Shown here: piece by piece, positions 15,587-24,456 of the stretch
Position numbering within the stretch: position 1 is the first letter of the stretch
Layout: each line of letters opens with the position of its first letter
Source: an uncultured Flavobacteriales bacterium
GTDB lineage: Bacteria > Bacteroidota > Bacteroidia > Flavobacteriales_D > Parvicellaceae
DNA length: 64,000 bases
Assembly (NCBI GenBank): GCA_943787535.1
Contig: CALSMU010000011.1
Location: forward strand, 310,001 to 374,000
Direction: 5' to 3'
Translations under genes and position numbers: made by a program
The notes under the pieces: generated by a model
What the model was told of the DNA's origin: nothing
Databases searched by the model: none
The model's input: only the letters and a program-made list of their open reading frames with translations

Positions 15587-18500
15587 ATGAAAAGATATAG
15601 TTTACTATTTAAACCAGCATTTTTCTTTTTTCTATTACTATTTATTCAAGGCTGTTCAGAACAAGTTCAGAAAAAAATGAGGGTAAATTCTGAATTTGCT
15701 TCTTATATAGGAGCGTATACTTCAGGTATGATCTCTAAAGAATCCACAATTCAAATTCAGCTAACAGAAGATTACGATGGCGAGATAAACTACGATGCAC
15801 CGATTGAAGTTGATTTATTTGATTTTTCTCCTTCAATTCCTGGAGAAGCATGGTGGGTTAATTCTAATACAATTGAATTTAGACCGAAAGAATTATTAGC
15901 CTCTGGTCAACAATATCAAGTTAATTTTAGACTTTCTTCTCTTATGGATATTTCCGACGATTTAGAAGTGTTCGCATTTAATTTCTCAACAGTAAATCAA
16001 AATTTTATCGTTTATTCTGATGGCTTGTCAACCACAGATTTTAGTGATTTTAAAAAACAAAAACTAGAAGGGAGATTAGTAACAGCAGATTTAGCAGATT
16101 CTTTAAATGTTGAAAAGACTTTAAAAGCATATCAGAATGGTAAGGAATTAACTGTTTCTTGGTTTCATATTGATGGTTTAGTGCATCGATTTGTTGTAAA
16201 TGGAATAGTACGTCAGAAGAAACAGTCGTCCGTAAAACTTGTTTATAATGGAGCGGCTTTGAATGTTGATGAAAGTTTTGAAGAAGTTTTTGAAATCCCG
16301 GCTTTGGGAGATTTTAAAGTAACAAAAATGGATGTCATTCATGAACCTGAACAGTATGTGCGGATTCATTTTTCGGATCCATTAAAAACGGATCAAGCCT
16401 TGAAAGGAATAATAACGATAGAAGATATAAGTAATCTTCGTTTTTCAGTTGAGGGACATAATGTAAATGTTTATTTACCGAATAGGGTAGCTGGAAATAA
16501 AACAGTTACGGTTGATCCCGGGGTGAAAAATAGTAATGGTTACAAAATGATTAATGGCGATGCTATTGAATTGGTTTTTGAGGGAATTAAACCTGATGTT
16601 CGATTGGTTGGAGATGGTGTAATTATTCCAAATACTAGCGAGGGTCTGCTATTTCCATTTGAAGCTGTAAATCTCAGAGCAGTAGATGTATATATAACTA
16701 AGATTTATCAAAAGAATGTATTGCAATTTTTGCAAGTAAATAATTTGGATGGAAGCTATCAGTTAAAAAGGGTTTCTAATGAGGTTATGCGTAAAAGAGT
16801 TGATTTAAATCAAATGTCAAAAGTTAACCTACATGAATGGAATAGGTTTCAATTAGATTTAAGTGAAATGTGCTCTGTTGACCCTGGAGCAATTTATCAA
16901 ATTGAATTACGCTTTAAACAAGCGTATAGTGTTTATGGTTGCGATGGGCAGAAAATGGATGCAAACCTTGAAGAGTTAGAGGTTGTGCAGCAGAAAGATT
17001 GGAATGAAAACGGTTGGGATTCCTATGATTACTGGTACGATTACGACTATTGGGATTATGAAGATGACTATGATTATAAGGAAAGAAAGAATCCTTGTAG
17101 TCCTTCATATTACCGAAATAAATCTATTAAAGCAAATGTCTTAGCTTCAGATATAGGTATTGTCGCAAAAGCAGGAGGAGACAAAACAATGCATATATTC
17201 CTGAACAATATACTTTCTACCGACCCTATTTCGGGCTCCAAAATTGAGTTTTATGATTACCAACAACAGTTGTTGGGGAGTGCTGTTTCTGATGAGAATG
17301 GAATGGCTTCCATTAAATTGAATAAAAAACCTTTTGTTGTAGTTGCTAAGAGCGGTAACCAAAGAGGCTATTTGAAGCTAAGAGATGGAGAAGCACTTTC
17401 CATGAGTAAGTTTGATGTAGCAGGGGCAACTGTTCAGAAAGGAATTAAAGGTTTTATTTATGCAGAGAGAGGAGTATGGAGACCGGGCGACTCTATATAC
17501 GTTTCTTTTATGCTAGAGGATAAAAATAAAATTCTACCAGTAAAACACCCAGTAACATTTGACTTATATAACCCACAAGGTCAGGTAGTGGAAAAGAAAG
17601 TGACTTCTAAAAATGTAAATGGATTATTTGACTTCAGAACATCAACAGCAATGGAAGATGTTACGGGTAATTACATGGCTCGGGTTAAAGTTGGAAATAG
17701 AGTTTTTACGAAAAACCTAAAAGTTGAAACAGTAAAACCAAATCGTTTGAAAATCTATCTTGATTTTGGAAAAGATAAATTGTCTCAATTGGATGAGTCC
17801 AATCAAGGCACGATTAGCGTCAAATGGTTGCATGGAGCAATTGCACGAAATCTAAAAGCAAAAATTGATTTAACCGTTAATTCAAAGCGAACAACATTTA
17901 AAAAGTTTGAAAGGTTTGTTTTTGATGATCCTTTAAAAAGTTACGATACGGAAGAACAAACTGTCTTTGAAGCTTATGTTGATGAAAATGGAGAAGCATC
18001 TGTTGATCCAGATATTTATATTGGGAATTCTGCGCCTGGCATGCTAACTGCTAACTTCGTTACAAAGGTATTTGAAGAAGGTGGTGGGTTCAGTATTGAT
18101 CGTTATTCAATCCCTTATTCTCCATATAAAAGTTATGTTGGAGTAGATGTTCCAGAAGGAAACCTTTACAGAGGAACTCTGGTTACAGATGAAGACCATA
18201 CGATTGATATTGCAACTGTTGATGCAAATGGAAAACCTATTTCTAGAAGCAACTTAGATGTAAAAGTTTACAAAATTCAATGGCGTTGGTGGTGGGATAG
18301 TTATGATAATAATTTGGCAAGTTACCTGGCTAAATCTAGTACTATTCCAGTTTACACCAACAAAATCAGTACTGCTAAGGGAAAGGGGCAATTTAAATTC
18401 AGAGTGAACCGACCAGAATGGGGTAGGTATGTTGTTCAAATTACAGACCCGATCAGCGGTCATACAACAGGAAAAGTATTTTATATAGATTGGCCTTACT

Positions 18501-21184
18501 GGGCTAGAACTGAAAGAACAAACTCTGAAAATGCAACAATGTTAGCATTCTCAACGGATAAGGAAACTTATTCAGCTGGAGAAAAGGTTAAGCTATCATT
18601 TCCTTCTGCAGAGAAAGGAAAAGCCATTGTTGCATTAGAATCAGGAACAAAAGTAATTGAGAAGTTCTTAATTGATACAGAAAAAGGAGAGACTAACTAT
18701 GAGTTTAAAACAACTACTGAAATGGCTCCAAATGTATATGTCCATGTGACTTTGCTGCAGCCACATAATACAACAGAAAATGATATGCCAATTCGTCTAT
18801 ACGGGGTAGCGCCAATAATTGTTGAAGATCCTAATTCACATTTCAATCCGATAATTAAAATGAAAGATGTGTTACGTCCTGAAACTACTGCAAACGTTAC
18901 TGTCAGCGAAAAAGATGGAAAGGATATGACTTACACTTTGGCTATAGTAGATGATGGTTTATTAGATCTAACCGGGTTTAAAACTCCGCGTCCGTGGGAT
19001 CATTTTTATGCAAGAGAAGCATTAGGTGTAAAATCATGGGATATGTACGATGAGGTAATGGGGGCATTTGGAACAGAAATGGATAAACTACTAGCAATTG
19101 GTGGAGATGGTTCAGCGGAAACAAAGAAACCTACAAAAGCAAATAGATTTGAGCCAATGGTTCGTTTTGCTGGACCATTTCACGTTAAGGCGGGTGGACA
19201 AATAACGCATAAAATAGATGTTCCTAATTATGTTGGTTCGGTACGAGTAATGGTGGTTGCTGGTCAAGATGGAAAATATGGAAATTCCGAAAAGACAGTT
19301 CCTGTCAGAAGCCCATTAATGGTTCTAGGGACCTTACCCAGAGTCTTAGGGCCAACTGAAAGAGTGTTTCTTCCGGTAAATGTGTTTGCAATGGAAAAAC
19401 ATGTTAAGGATGTTAAGCTATCCATAGAGACAAATGATAAAGTGAAAATTTTAGGTTCAAGTACGAAATCAATTTCATTTGCTAAGCCTGGTGATGAAGT
19501 CGTAAATTTTGAAATGGAAGTATCTAAATCTATAGGGATTGCAAAAGTCAAGATAATTGCTAAAAGTGGAAAGGAAACTGCTAAACATGAAATCGAACTG
19601 GATGTTCGAACACCTAATCCTGCAGTATCTGACATATATGAAGGAGTTATTGATCCTGGAGAATCATGGAGTCCGCAGTTTGCATTTAAAGGTATAAAAG
19701 GAACCAATTCAGCTACAATTGAGGTGAGTTCTTTTCCTCCGCTGAATTTGGATCAACGATTGAAGTATTTAATCAGATATCCGCATGGATGTATTGAGCA
19801 AACTACATCATCTGTGTTCCCTCAATTAGCTTTGGATAAGGTAATGGATTTGAATAATGATTATAAGATTCAGATTAACCAGAATATTAAAGCAGGTATT
19901 GAGAGGTTGAAATTGTTCCAAACTTCTGAAGGAGGTTTTGCATATTGGCCAGGTCAAACAAATGATAATGAATGGGGTTCTAATTATGGAGGGCACTTTA
20001 TTCTTGAAGCCGAAGTAAAAGGGTTTACGTTGCCGCACAACATGAAGAAAAGATGGGTAAAATACCAAAGTAAAATGGCTAGAAACTACCGATCTTCAGA
20101 TGGTGTTTCTAATTTTCATGGAGCTGCACATTACAATGATTTAACTCAAGCGTATCGATTGTACACCTTAGCATTAGCCAAGTCACCCGAAATAGGTGCT
20201 ATGAATAGACTCAGAGAGTCAAATAAGCTAAGTTTAACTGCTAAATGGAGACTTGCTGCGGCTTATCAATTAATTGGGCAAACAGAGGCTGCAGAAAAGT
20301 TAGTAAACAACCTAACTTCTGATGTTCCTGATTATAAGGAGTTGTCTTATACATATGGCTCTGATTTGAGAGATGAAGCCATGATTTTAGAAACGATGAT
20401 TCTAATGAAGAGTCGTTCTAAATCGGGTGCGCTTGCGAAGAAATTAGCAGAAGAAATGAATTCAAATCAATGGATGAGTACGCAAACAACCGCTTACTGT
20501 TTGTTATCAATGAGTAAGTATTTGGGTTCTTCTAGTTCTGATAAAACGATGCGCTTTACGTATAACGTTAATGGAGGTTCATCTATTTCAAAATCAACGC
20601 AAGTAGCAATGTATAAATCAGCATTAAAGGTTAAAGGAGCTGATAGTGGTTTAAATATTAAAAATACGGGTAAAGGAATGCTATATGCTAAACTTGTGGT
20701 TGAAGGAACTCCTGTAATTGGTGATCAAAGCAGTTCGTCAAGTAATCTATCAATCAAGGTTAGTTATTTTGATATGAATGGAAGGACCATTGACCCTAGA
20801 AGGATTGTACAGGGAACAGATTTTATTGCAGAAGTAAAAATATCTAACCCGGGAACGAGGGGGTCATTGAAAGAAATGACATTGAATGAAATATTCCCTT
20901 CAGGATGGGAAATTCACAACACGCGAATGGACGAATTTACAAGCGCAGTTACAAGTAGTAATTTTGATTACCAAGATATAAGAGATGATAGAGTATATAC
21001 TTATTTTGGTTTGTCTAAAGGGACTTCGAAAGTCTTTAAAGTACAGTTAAACGCAACTTATTTAGGTAAATTTTATCTTCCAACTATAGAGAGTGAAGCG
21101 ATGTATGATAATACGGTAAATGCAAGGATTCCAGGGTTTTGGGTTGAAGTTGTAAAAGATGGTGGAGTAGCAATGTCAAAATAA
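15587..21184 (+). CDS. Thioester-containing bacterial alpha-2-macroglobulin lipoprotein
   Basis: This protein of 1865 residues is a bacterial alpha-2-macroglobulin. These proteins are thought to trap attacking proteases in the periplasm. The signal peptide ends in a lipobox, F-I-Q-G-C, so it is lipid-anchored. The repeated beta-sandwich MG domains include the hallmark A-E-R-G-V-W-R-P-G-D (about 622). The thioester motif C-I-E-Q starts at Cys1402, inside the alpha-helical thioester domain. It is longer than Escherichia coli YfhM (about 1650 residues). A striking patch rich in Tyr, Asp and Trp lies at residues 479-497. The usual partner gene pbpC is 27 kb away. ATG 15587 is chosen over an upstream GTG at 15557 because it directly precedes the signal peptide. 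Confidence 0.92.
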   Translation: MKRYSLLFKPAFFFFLLLFIQGCSEQVQKKMRVNSEFASYIGAYTSGMISKESTIQIQLTEDYDGEINYDAPIEVDLFDFSPSIPGEAWWVNSNTIEFRPKELLASGQQYQVNFRLSSLMDISDDLEVFAFNFSTVNQNFIVYSDGLSTTDFSDFKKQKLEGRLVTADLADSLNVEKTLKAYQNGKELTVSWFHIDGLVHRFVVNGIVRQKKQSSVKLVYNGAALNVDESFEEVFEIPALGDFKVTKMDVIHEPEQYVRIHFSDPLKTDQALKGIITIEDISNLRFSVEGHNVNVYLPNRVAGNKTVTVDPGVKNSNGYKMINGDAIELVFEGIKPDVRLVGDGVIIPNTSEGLLFPFEAVNLRAVDVYITKIYQKNVLQFLQVNNLDGSYQLKRVSNEVMRKRVDLNQMSKVNLHEWNRFQLDLSEMCSVDPGAIYQIELRFKQAYSVYGCDGQKMDANLEELEVVQQKDWNENGWDSYDYWYDYDYWDYEDDYDYKERKNPCSPSYYRNKSIKANVLASDIGIVAKAGGDKTMHIFLNNILSTDPISGSKIEFYDYQQQLLGSAVSDENGMASIKLNKKPFVVVAKSGNQRGYLKLRDGEALSMSKFDVAGATVQKGIKGFIYAERGVWRPGDSIYVSFMLEDKNKILPVKHPVTFDLYNPQGQVVEKKVTSKNVNGLFDFRTSTAMEDVTGNYMARVKVGNRVFTKNLKVETVKPNRLKIYLDFGKDKLSQLDESNQGTISVKWLHGAIARNLKAKIDLTVNSKRTTFKKFERFVFDDPLKSYDTEEQTVFEAYVDENGEASVDPDIYIGNSAPGMLTANFVTKVFEEGGGFSIDRYSIPYSPYKSYVGVDVPEGNLYRGTLVTDEDHTIDIATVDANGKPISRSNLDVKVYKIQWRWWWDSYDNNLASYLAKSSTIPVYTNKISTAKGKGQFKFRVNRPEWGRYVVQITDPISGHTTGKVFYIDWPYWARTERTNSENATMLAFSTDKETYSAGEKVKLSFPSAEKGKAIVALESGTKVIEKFLIDTEKGETNYEFKTTTEMAPNVYVHVTLLQPHNTTENDMPIRLYGVAPIIVEDPNSHFNPIIKMKDVLRPETTANVTVSEKDGKDMTYTLAIVDDGLLDLTGFKTPRPWDHFYAREALGVKSWDMYDEVMGAFGTEMDKLLAIGGDGSAETKKPTKANRFEPMVRFAGPFHVKAGGQITHKIDVPNYVGSVRVMVVAGQDGKYGNSEKTVPVRSPLMVLGTLPRVLGPTERVFLPVNVFAMEKHVKDVKLSIETNDKVKILGSSTKSISFAKPGDEVVNFEMEVSKSIGIAKVKIIAKSGKETAKHEIELDVRTPNPAVSDIYEGVIDPGESWSPQFAFKGIKGTNSATIEVSSFPPLNLDQRLKYLIRYPHGCIEQTTSSVFPQLALDKVMDLNNDYKIQINQNIKAGIERLKLFQTSEGGFAYWPGQTNDNEWGSNYGGHFILEAEVKGFTLPHNMKKRWVKYQSKMARNYRSSDGVSNFHGAAHYNDLTQAYRLYTLALAKSPEIGAMNRLRESNKLSLTAKWRLAAAYQLIGQTEAAEKLVNNLTSDVPDYKELSYTYGSDLRDEAMILETMILMKSRSKSGALAKKLAEEMNSNQWMSTQTTAYCLLSMSKYLGSSSSDKTMRFTYNVNGGSSISKSTQVAMYKSALKVKGADSGLNIKNTGKGMLYAKLVVEGTPVIGDQSSSSSNLSIKVSYFDMNGRTIDPRRIVQGTDFIAEVKISNPGTRGSLKEMTLNEIFPSGWEIHNTRMDEFTSAVTSSNFDYQDIRDDRVYTYFGLSKGTSKVFKVQLNATYLGKFYLPTIESEAMYDNTVNARIPGFWVEVVKDGGVAMSK

Positions 21185-21188
21185 TGAG

Positions 21189-21228
21189 ATCTAACAAGCG
21201 ACACAGTGTGTTGTGTCGCTTGTTAGAT
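21189..21228. terminator. 17-bp perfect hairpin between convergent genes, no T-tract
   Basis: Arms 21189-21205 and 21212-21228 are exactly complementary around a 6-nt loop. The hairpin starts 4 nt after the alpha-2-macroglobulin stop and ends 8 nt before the end of the convergent LD-carboxypeptidase gene. The stem is strong, but neither side has a run of T, so this is not a canonical intrinsic terminator. It may act as a factor-dependent terminator or a 3' stability element for both mRNAs. Confidence 0.6.
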
Positions 21229-21236
21229 ATAAACAA

Positions 21237-22262
21237 CTAAATAACAGCAGGTTCAAGCAGTTTTAAAGAACCAATATTCGCATTCATTTCTGCTTTTATT
21301 CCTATAGGTAAAGTCCATTTATCTTTAATATGGCCAAATTTAGCTCCATAAAAAACAGGAATATTTAAGTTTGAAAGATGATCTTGTAAAACTTGTTTTA
21401 AAGACAAAGATTTCTCTGGTTCTTCTGGATCACATTTCCTGAATTCACCTATTATAACCCCATTGACTTTAGAAAGAATACCGGCCAACTTTAACTGCAT
21501 CAACATTCTATCAACTCTATAAGGTTCTTCATTGATGTCTTCCATGAATAGAAGTTTTCCGCGCATATCTGGTAGGTAAGGAGTTCCAACTAATTGACTA
21601 AATACCGTTAGGTTACCACCAATTAACTCTCCTTGTGCAAGACCTTTACTTATTGTGTAAAAATCGCTATGATCTGGCGCTAACATTTCAGTTTCTTTTT
21701 TATCAAAGAGCGTTTCTCTAAAATACTTCTTGGTGAAGTCAGTCCAAGTTGAGTATCCGACTGGACCATGGAAAGAAGTCATTTCTGCTTTCGTATAAAA
21801 TGCAGTTAATAAAGCGGTAATGTCACTCATTCCAATGAAAGGTTTGCAGTTTTGCTTGATTACATCGTAATCTAAAAAGGGTAATACTCTGGCACATCCT
21901 GAACCACCTCGCATTGCTAAAATCCCTTTTATTTTTGGGTTAGTAAACATCTCCATGATTTCTTTTGCCCGATTTTCATCTGTGTCAGAAAGGTAGCCGT
22001 GTTGTGTACTGAGTGTTTTACCTGCGATTATATTTAACCCAACTGCGTCAAGTTTTATTTTGCATTTTTCAATTGAACTATTATTGAAGATTGCTCCTCC
22101 CGGCGCAATTACGCCAATGTTGTCTCCTTTTTTTAAAGCTTTTGGTAAAGTAAGGTTTTGTGATATTGGAGAAGTTGCTTCGTTTGCTTTAATAAATGCA
22201 CTCAAAAGTGGAATACTAGCTGCTGCTAAGCTAGTGTTGAATATAAATTTTCTCCTATCCAT
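21237..22262 (-). CDS. LD-carboxypeptidase (peptidase family S66)
   Basis: This 341-residue enzyme is predicted to cleave the terminal D-alanine from murein tetrapeptides during peptidoglycan recycling. Family S66 features are G-V-I-A-P-G-G, the M-R-G-G-S-G-C-A-R region, the nucleophile region F-I-G-M-S-D with Ser146, the E-D-I-N-E-E-P-Y-R-V-D-R region carrying the acid, and F-G-H-I near the end. The N-terminus M-D-R-R-K-F-I-F followed by a hydrophobic stretch looks like a twin-arginine (TAT) signal, so the enzyme is probably periplasmic, unlike cytoplasmic LdcA. It follows the peroxiredoxin gene by 17 nt on the same strand. The 3' end faces the alpha-2-macroglobulin gene across a strong hairpin. 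Confidence 0.88.
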   Translation of the reverse strand: MDRRKFIFNTSLAAASIPLLSAFIKANEATSPISQNLTLPKALKKGDNIGVIAPGGAIFNNSSIEKCKIKLDAVGLNIIAGKTLSTQHGYLSDTDENRAKEIMEMFTNPKIKGILAMRGGSGCARVLPFLDYDVIKQNCKPFIGMSDITALLTAFYTKAEMTSFHGPVGYSTWTDFTKKYFRETLFDKKETEMLAPDHSDFYTISKGLAQGELIGGNLTVFSQLVGTPYLPDMRGKLLFMEDINEEPYRVDRMLMQLKLAGILSKVNGVIIGEFRKCDPEEPEKSLSLKQVLQDHLSNLNIPVFYGAKFGHIKDKWTLPIGIKAEMNANIGSLKLLEPAVI

Positions 22263-22279
22263 AAATTGAAATATAGCAA

Positions 22280-22732
22280 TTACTGTGCTAAAGCATTTAG
22301 AGATTCTTTGATGTGTTTACCTGCCGAAAGTTGATCGCTGAAAACATGAATAATGATACCTTCTTTATTCACAACATAGGTTGTACGTCCAGGAATTACG
22401 AATAAATCATTTGATACGCCAAATAATTTTCTGATTTTTTTATTGCCATCACTCAATAATATAAATGGCAAGCTATGATTATCAGCAAAACTAATATGAC
22501 TCTTAACATCGTCTGCACTGATTCCAATTACTTCGCAATCTGCGTCTTGGAAATCTTGATATGCATCTCTGAAGGAACAGGCTTGTGCAGTGCAGACTTT
22601 TGTTTCATTTCTTGGATAGAAATAAATAACCAAATTCTTTTTACCTACAATGGTGTCGATATTAAACAAGTTTCCATGCTGATCTGTTAAAGTGAAGCTC
22701 GGTATTTTATCTCCTTTTTTTAGTTTTGCCAT
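22280..22732 (-). CDS. bcp: Thiol peroxidase, Bcp/PrxQ-type peroxiredoxin
   Basis: This 150-residue peroxiredoxin reduces hydrogen peroxide and organic hydroperoxides using thioredoxin-derived electrons. The peroxidatic Cys47 and the resolving Cys52 lie in K-V-C-T-A-Q-A-C-S-F-R-D. This five-residue spacing is typical of PrxQ. The usual T-P-G before the first cysteine is replaced by T-K-V, a mild departure. The rest (F-T-L-T-D-Q-H-G, V-I-G-I-S-A-D-D, R-T-T-Y-V-V) fits. It is upstream of and probably cotranscribed with the LD-carboxypeptidase gene. Confidence 0.9.
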   Translation of the reverse strand: MAKLKKGDKIPSFTLTDQHGNLFNIDTIVGKKNLVIYFYPRNETKVCTAQACSFRDAYQDFQDADCEVIGISADDVKSHISFADNHSLPFILLSDGNKKIRKLFGVSNDLFVIPGRTTYVVNKEGIIIHVFSDQLSAGKHIKESLNALAQ

Positions 22733-22820
22733 AATTATTCTAATCTATTTTATCTTATCTCCATTTTCCCTTATTCTTTTTTCTAAAGAAAACAATTGAT
22801 TATGTGCGTTAGTCTTATTT

Positions 22821-23282
22821 TTACTCTAGTTGTTTAAATAAGTCTTTAAATTCTACCCAAAACTCATCCAATCCGATGAGGTGCTTTTCGTAAAACTCGA
22901 AGATGGTTTGCCAGTTATCTTTGTTGTACATGTTTACACGGTCTATGCTAATAGATATTCGACTTAGTGAAACGTTATATTCATTAGTAAAGTTTTGAAT
23001 CCAATTCCATTCAATACCTGTTAAGTCATGGAATACTCCTTTTACCTCTTTAAATTGAGCGTAATATATTTCGCGTACTCCGGAATCTTCCATTTGAAGA
23101 TCAATGCAAATTTCAGCAGAACGTTTATCTGCTTTTAACCTAAAATAGAGGTCCTTAGATCCGGTTTTATAATTAACCCAATTTACCTTACTAAAGTCTG
23201 CGGACTTATGCCGTTTCATAAATTTTCCAAAGCTTGTCCAGAATAACTTTCGTAATTCGTATGCTTCCTCTTTTCCGTACAT
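22821..23282 (-). CDS. DUF4268 domain protein
   Basis: This 153-residue soluble protein carries the DUF4268 pattern: R-K-L-F-W-T-S-F-G-K-F-M near the start, a central A-E-I-C-I-D-L-Q, and the aromatic closing segment F-Y-E-K-H-L followed by E-F-W. The domain is sometimes fused to or found beside restriction-like nucleases. Here it stands alone, between the peroxiredoxin gene and a divergent NarL-type regulator, so no role can be assigned. It is single-copy in this window and intact. Confidence 0.78.
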   Translation of the reverse strand: MYGKEEAYELRKLFWTSFGKFMKRHKSADFSKVNWVNYKTGSKDLYFRLKADKRSAEICIDLQMEDSGVREIYYAQFKEVKGVFHDLTGIEWNWIQNFTNEYNVSLSRISISIDRVNMYNKDNWQTIFEFYEKHLIGLDEFWVEFKDLFKQLE

Positions 23283-23362
23283 AGCTGCAATTTACATTTG
23301 TTTTCAATATTACTTATGCATTTGAAAAAAAATATAATTATTGATTTGAATTAGCTTTTGAA

Positions 23363-23393
23363 TTGAAACATTAATAAATGAAGTGTATCTTTG
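23363..23393 (+). promoter_or_regulatory. Putative promoter of the NarL-type regulator
   Basis: TTG (23363-23365), a 20-nt spacer and TATCTTTG (23386-23393) match the Bacteroidota consensus exactly in the -7 box. The TTG start codon lies 18 nt beyond the box. Confidence 0.55.
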
Positions 23394-23411
23394 TCTTAAT
23401 TAAATAAAAAA

Positions 23412-24101
23412 TTGAAGATTACAGTTCTAATAGCGGATGGAAGTGACTTGGCTCGTTTAGGTTTAAAAGCGATGTTTAAAAACTCTAAAGAAATTGAGGT
23501 TTTGGGAGAAGCTAAATCTTCGAAAGAGCTAATGGTAAAAGTAGAAGAACTAAATCCTGATGTTGTGCTAATTGATTATGGTTCAAAGGATTTTTCCATC
23601 GATATTATTCCGAAAATTGGGTTGAAAAGCTTAAAAGCTAAGTTTGTAGGTATTACGCCTTCTAGCAGTGGTAAGACAATAATATCTGCTGTTAAAATTG
23701 GAGTTGATAGTCATATTAAAAAGGATTGCTCAATAAAAGAAATTACGGATTCTGTTCTAGCGACAGCTCAGGGAGAAAAATTCTTTTGTGGTGAATTGGT
23801 AGAATTGATGCGAGGGGAGAAAATTAATGTGAAAGATGTTGGATTTGATGTTTTGTCTTGCGAACCTGTTTCTCTTTCTGAAAGAGAGTTGGAGATAATA
23901 AAATTGATCGCAGAAGGATATACAAATGCTCAAATATCTGTTGTGCTATACATAAGTAATCATACCGTGAATACCCATCGTAAAAACATTATGAAAAAGC
24001 TTGGAGTAAACAATACTGCTGGTATTGTAATGTTTGCGGTCAAGTCTAATTTGGTTAGTCCAAATAAATTTATGTTCAGCCCCCAAAATGAACCCAACTA
24101 A
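23412..24101 (+). CDS. NarL/FixJ-family response regulator
   Basis: This 229-residue regulator has a receiver domain (1-125) and a LuxR-type helix-turn-helix (about 155-215). The DNA-binding part is clear: L-S-E-R-E-L-E-I-I-K-L-I-A-E-G, then I-S-N-H-T-V-N-T-H-R-K-N-I-M-K-K-L. In the receiver, the phosphoacceptor Asp55 (V-V-L-I-D-Y), a threonine near 82 and a lysine in H-I-K-K-D are present. The usual adjacent pair of acidic residues near position 8-9 is reduced to one, in A-D-G-S-D. Phosphorylation may therefore be weakened. No histidine kinase gene is next to it. The start is TTG 23412; no ATG fits, since the first beta-strand begins immediately. Confidence 0.85.
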   Translation: MKITVLIADGSDLARLGLKAMFKNSKEIEVLGEAKSSKELMVKVEELNPDVVLIDYGSKDFSIDIIPKIGLKSLKAKFVGITPSSSGKTIISAVKIGVDSHIKKDCSIKEITDSVLATAQGEKFFCGELVELMRGEKINVKDVGFDVLSCEPVSLSERELEIIKLIAEGYTNAQISVVLYISNHTVNTHRKNIMKKLGVNNTAGIVMFAVKSNLVSPNKFMFSPQNEPN

Positions 24102-24132
24102 ACGACACCATTAATATACCTCATTTATGGTA

Positions 24133-24163
24133 TTGCAGCATCTAACATGCTTTCTTATTTTTG
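24133..24163 (+). promoter_or_regulatory. Putative promoter of feoA with almost no leader
   Basis: TTG (24133-24135), a 20-nt spacer and TATTTTTG (24156-24163) match the consensus. The chosen feoA ATG is at 24169, only 5 nt past the box, so transcription would start at or next to the start codon. Confidence 0.5.
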
Positions 24164-24168
24164 TGGAT

Positions 24169-24399
24169 ATGAATTTACAACCCTTGTCAAACCTGGTAAA
24201 AGGTGATCGTGCTATTATTAATAAAATTAAAGATAGTAGCTTATCGCTGAAATTAATGGAGATGGGTTGTATCCCAGGTGAAAAAGTTCGTGTTGATGCA
24301 ATATCTCCTTTCGGCGACCCCATTGCAATCAGAGTGTCTGACTATACATTAAGTTTGCGATTAAGTGATGCGAAGAATATTTTTGTGGTAACTGAGTAA
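24169..24399 (+). CDS. feoA: FeoA-family protein (stand-alone)
   Basis: This 76-residue SH3-like protein of the FeoA family is normally an accessory of the ferrous-iron transporter FeoB. The core L-K-L-M-E-M-G-C-I-P-G-E-K-V, followed by D-P-I-A-I-R-V, is typical. ATG 24169 is preferred over 24127, which would add a 14-residue hydrophobic tail not found in FeoA and would lie inside the apparent promoter. No feoB follows; the next gene is a zinc-ribbon protein. FeoA domains also occur in DtxR-type regulators, but there is no DNA-binding domain here. Confidence 0.82.
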   Translation: MNLQPLSNLVKGDRAIINKIKDSSLSLKLMEMGCIPGEKVRVDAISPFGDPIAIRVSDYTLSLRLSDAKNIFVVTE

Positions 24400-24431
24400 T
24401 TTTGTTTCTTTTAATTTCTTTTTATCTTACC

Positions 24432-24439
24432 TATATTTG
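24432..24439 (+). promoter_or_regulatory. Putative -7 box for the zinc-ribbon gene
   Basis: TATATTTG, an exact TAnnTTTG match, ends 17 nt before the ATG at 24457. No TTG is seen at the usual upstream spacing. Confidence 0.35.
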
Positions 24440-24456
24440 ATTTAAATTCTTACAGA

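Noticed and set aside
19264..19707. 147-codon open frame opposite the alpha-2-macroglobulin gene
   Set aside because: It has no recognisable motif and overlaps completely a conserved coding region on the other strand.
24127..24168. Upstream ATG for feoA
   Set aside because: It adds 14 hydrophobic residues that FeoA proteins lack, and it lies upstream of and inside the candidate promoter box.
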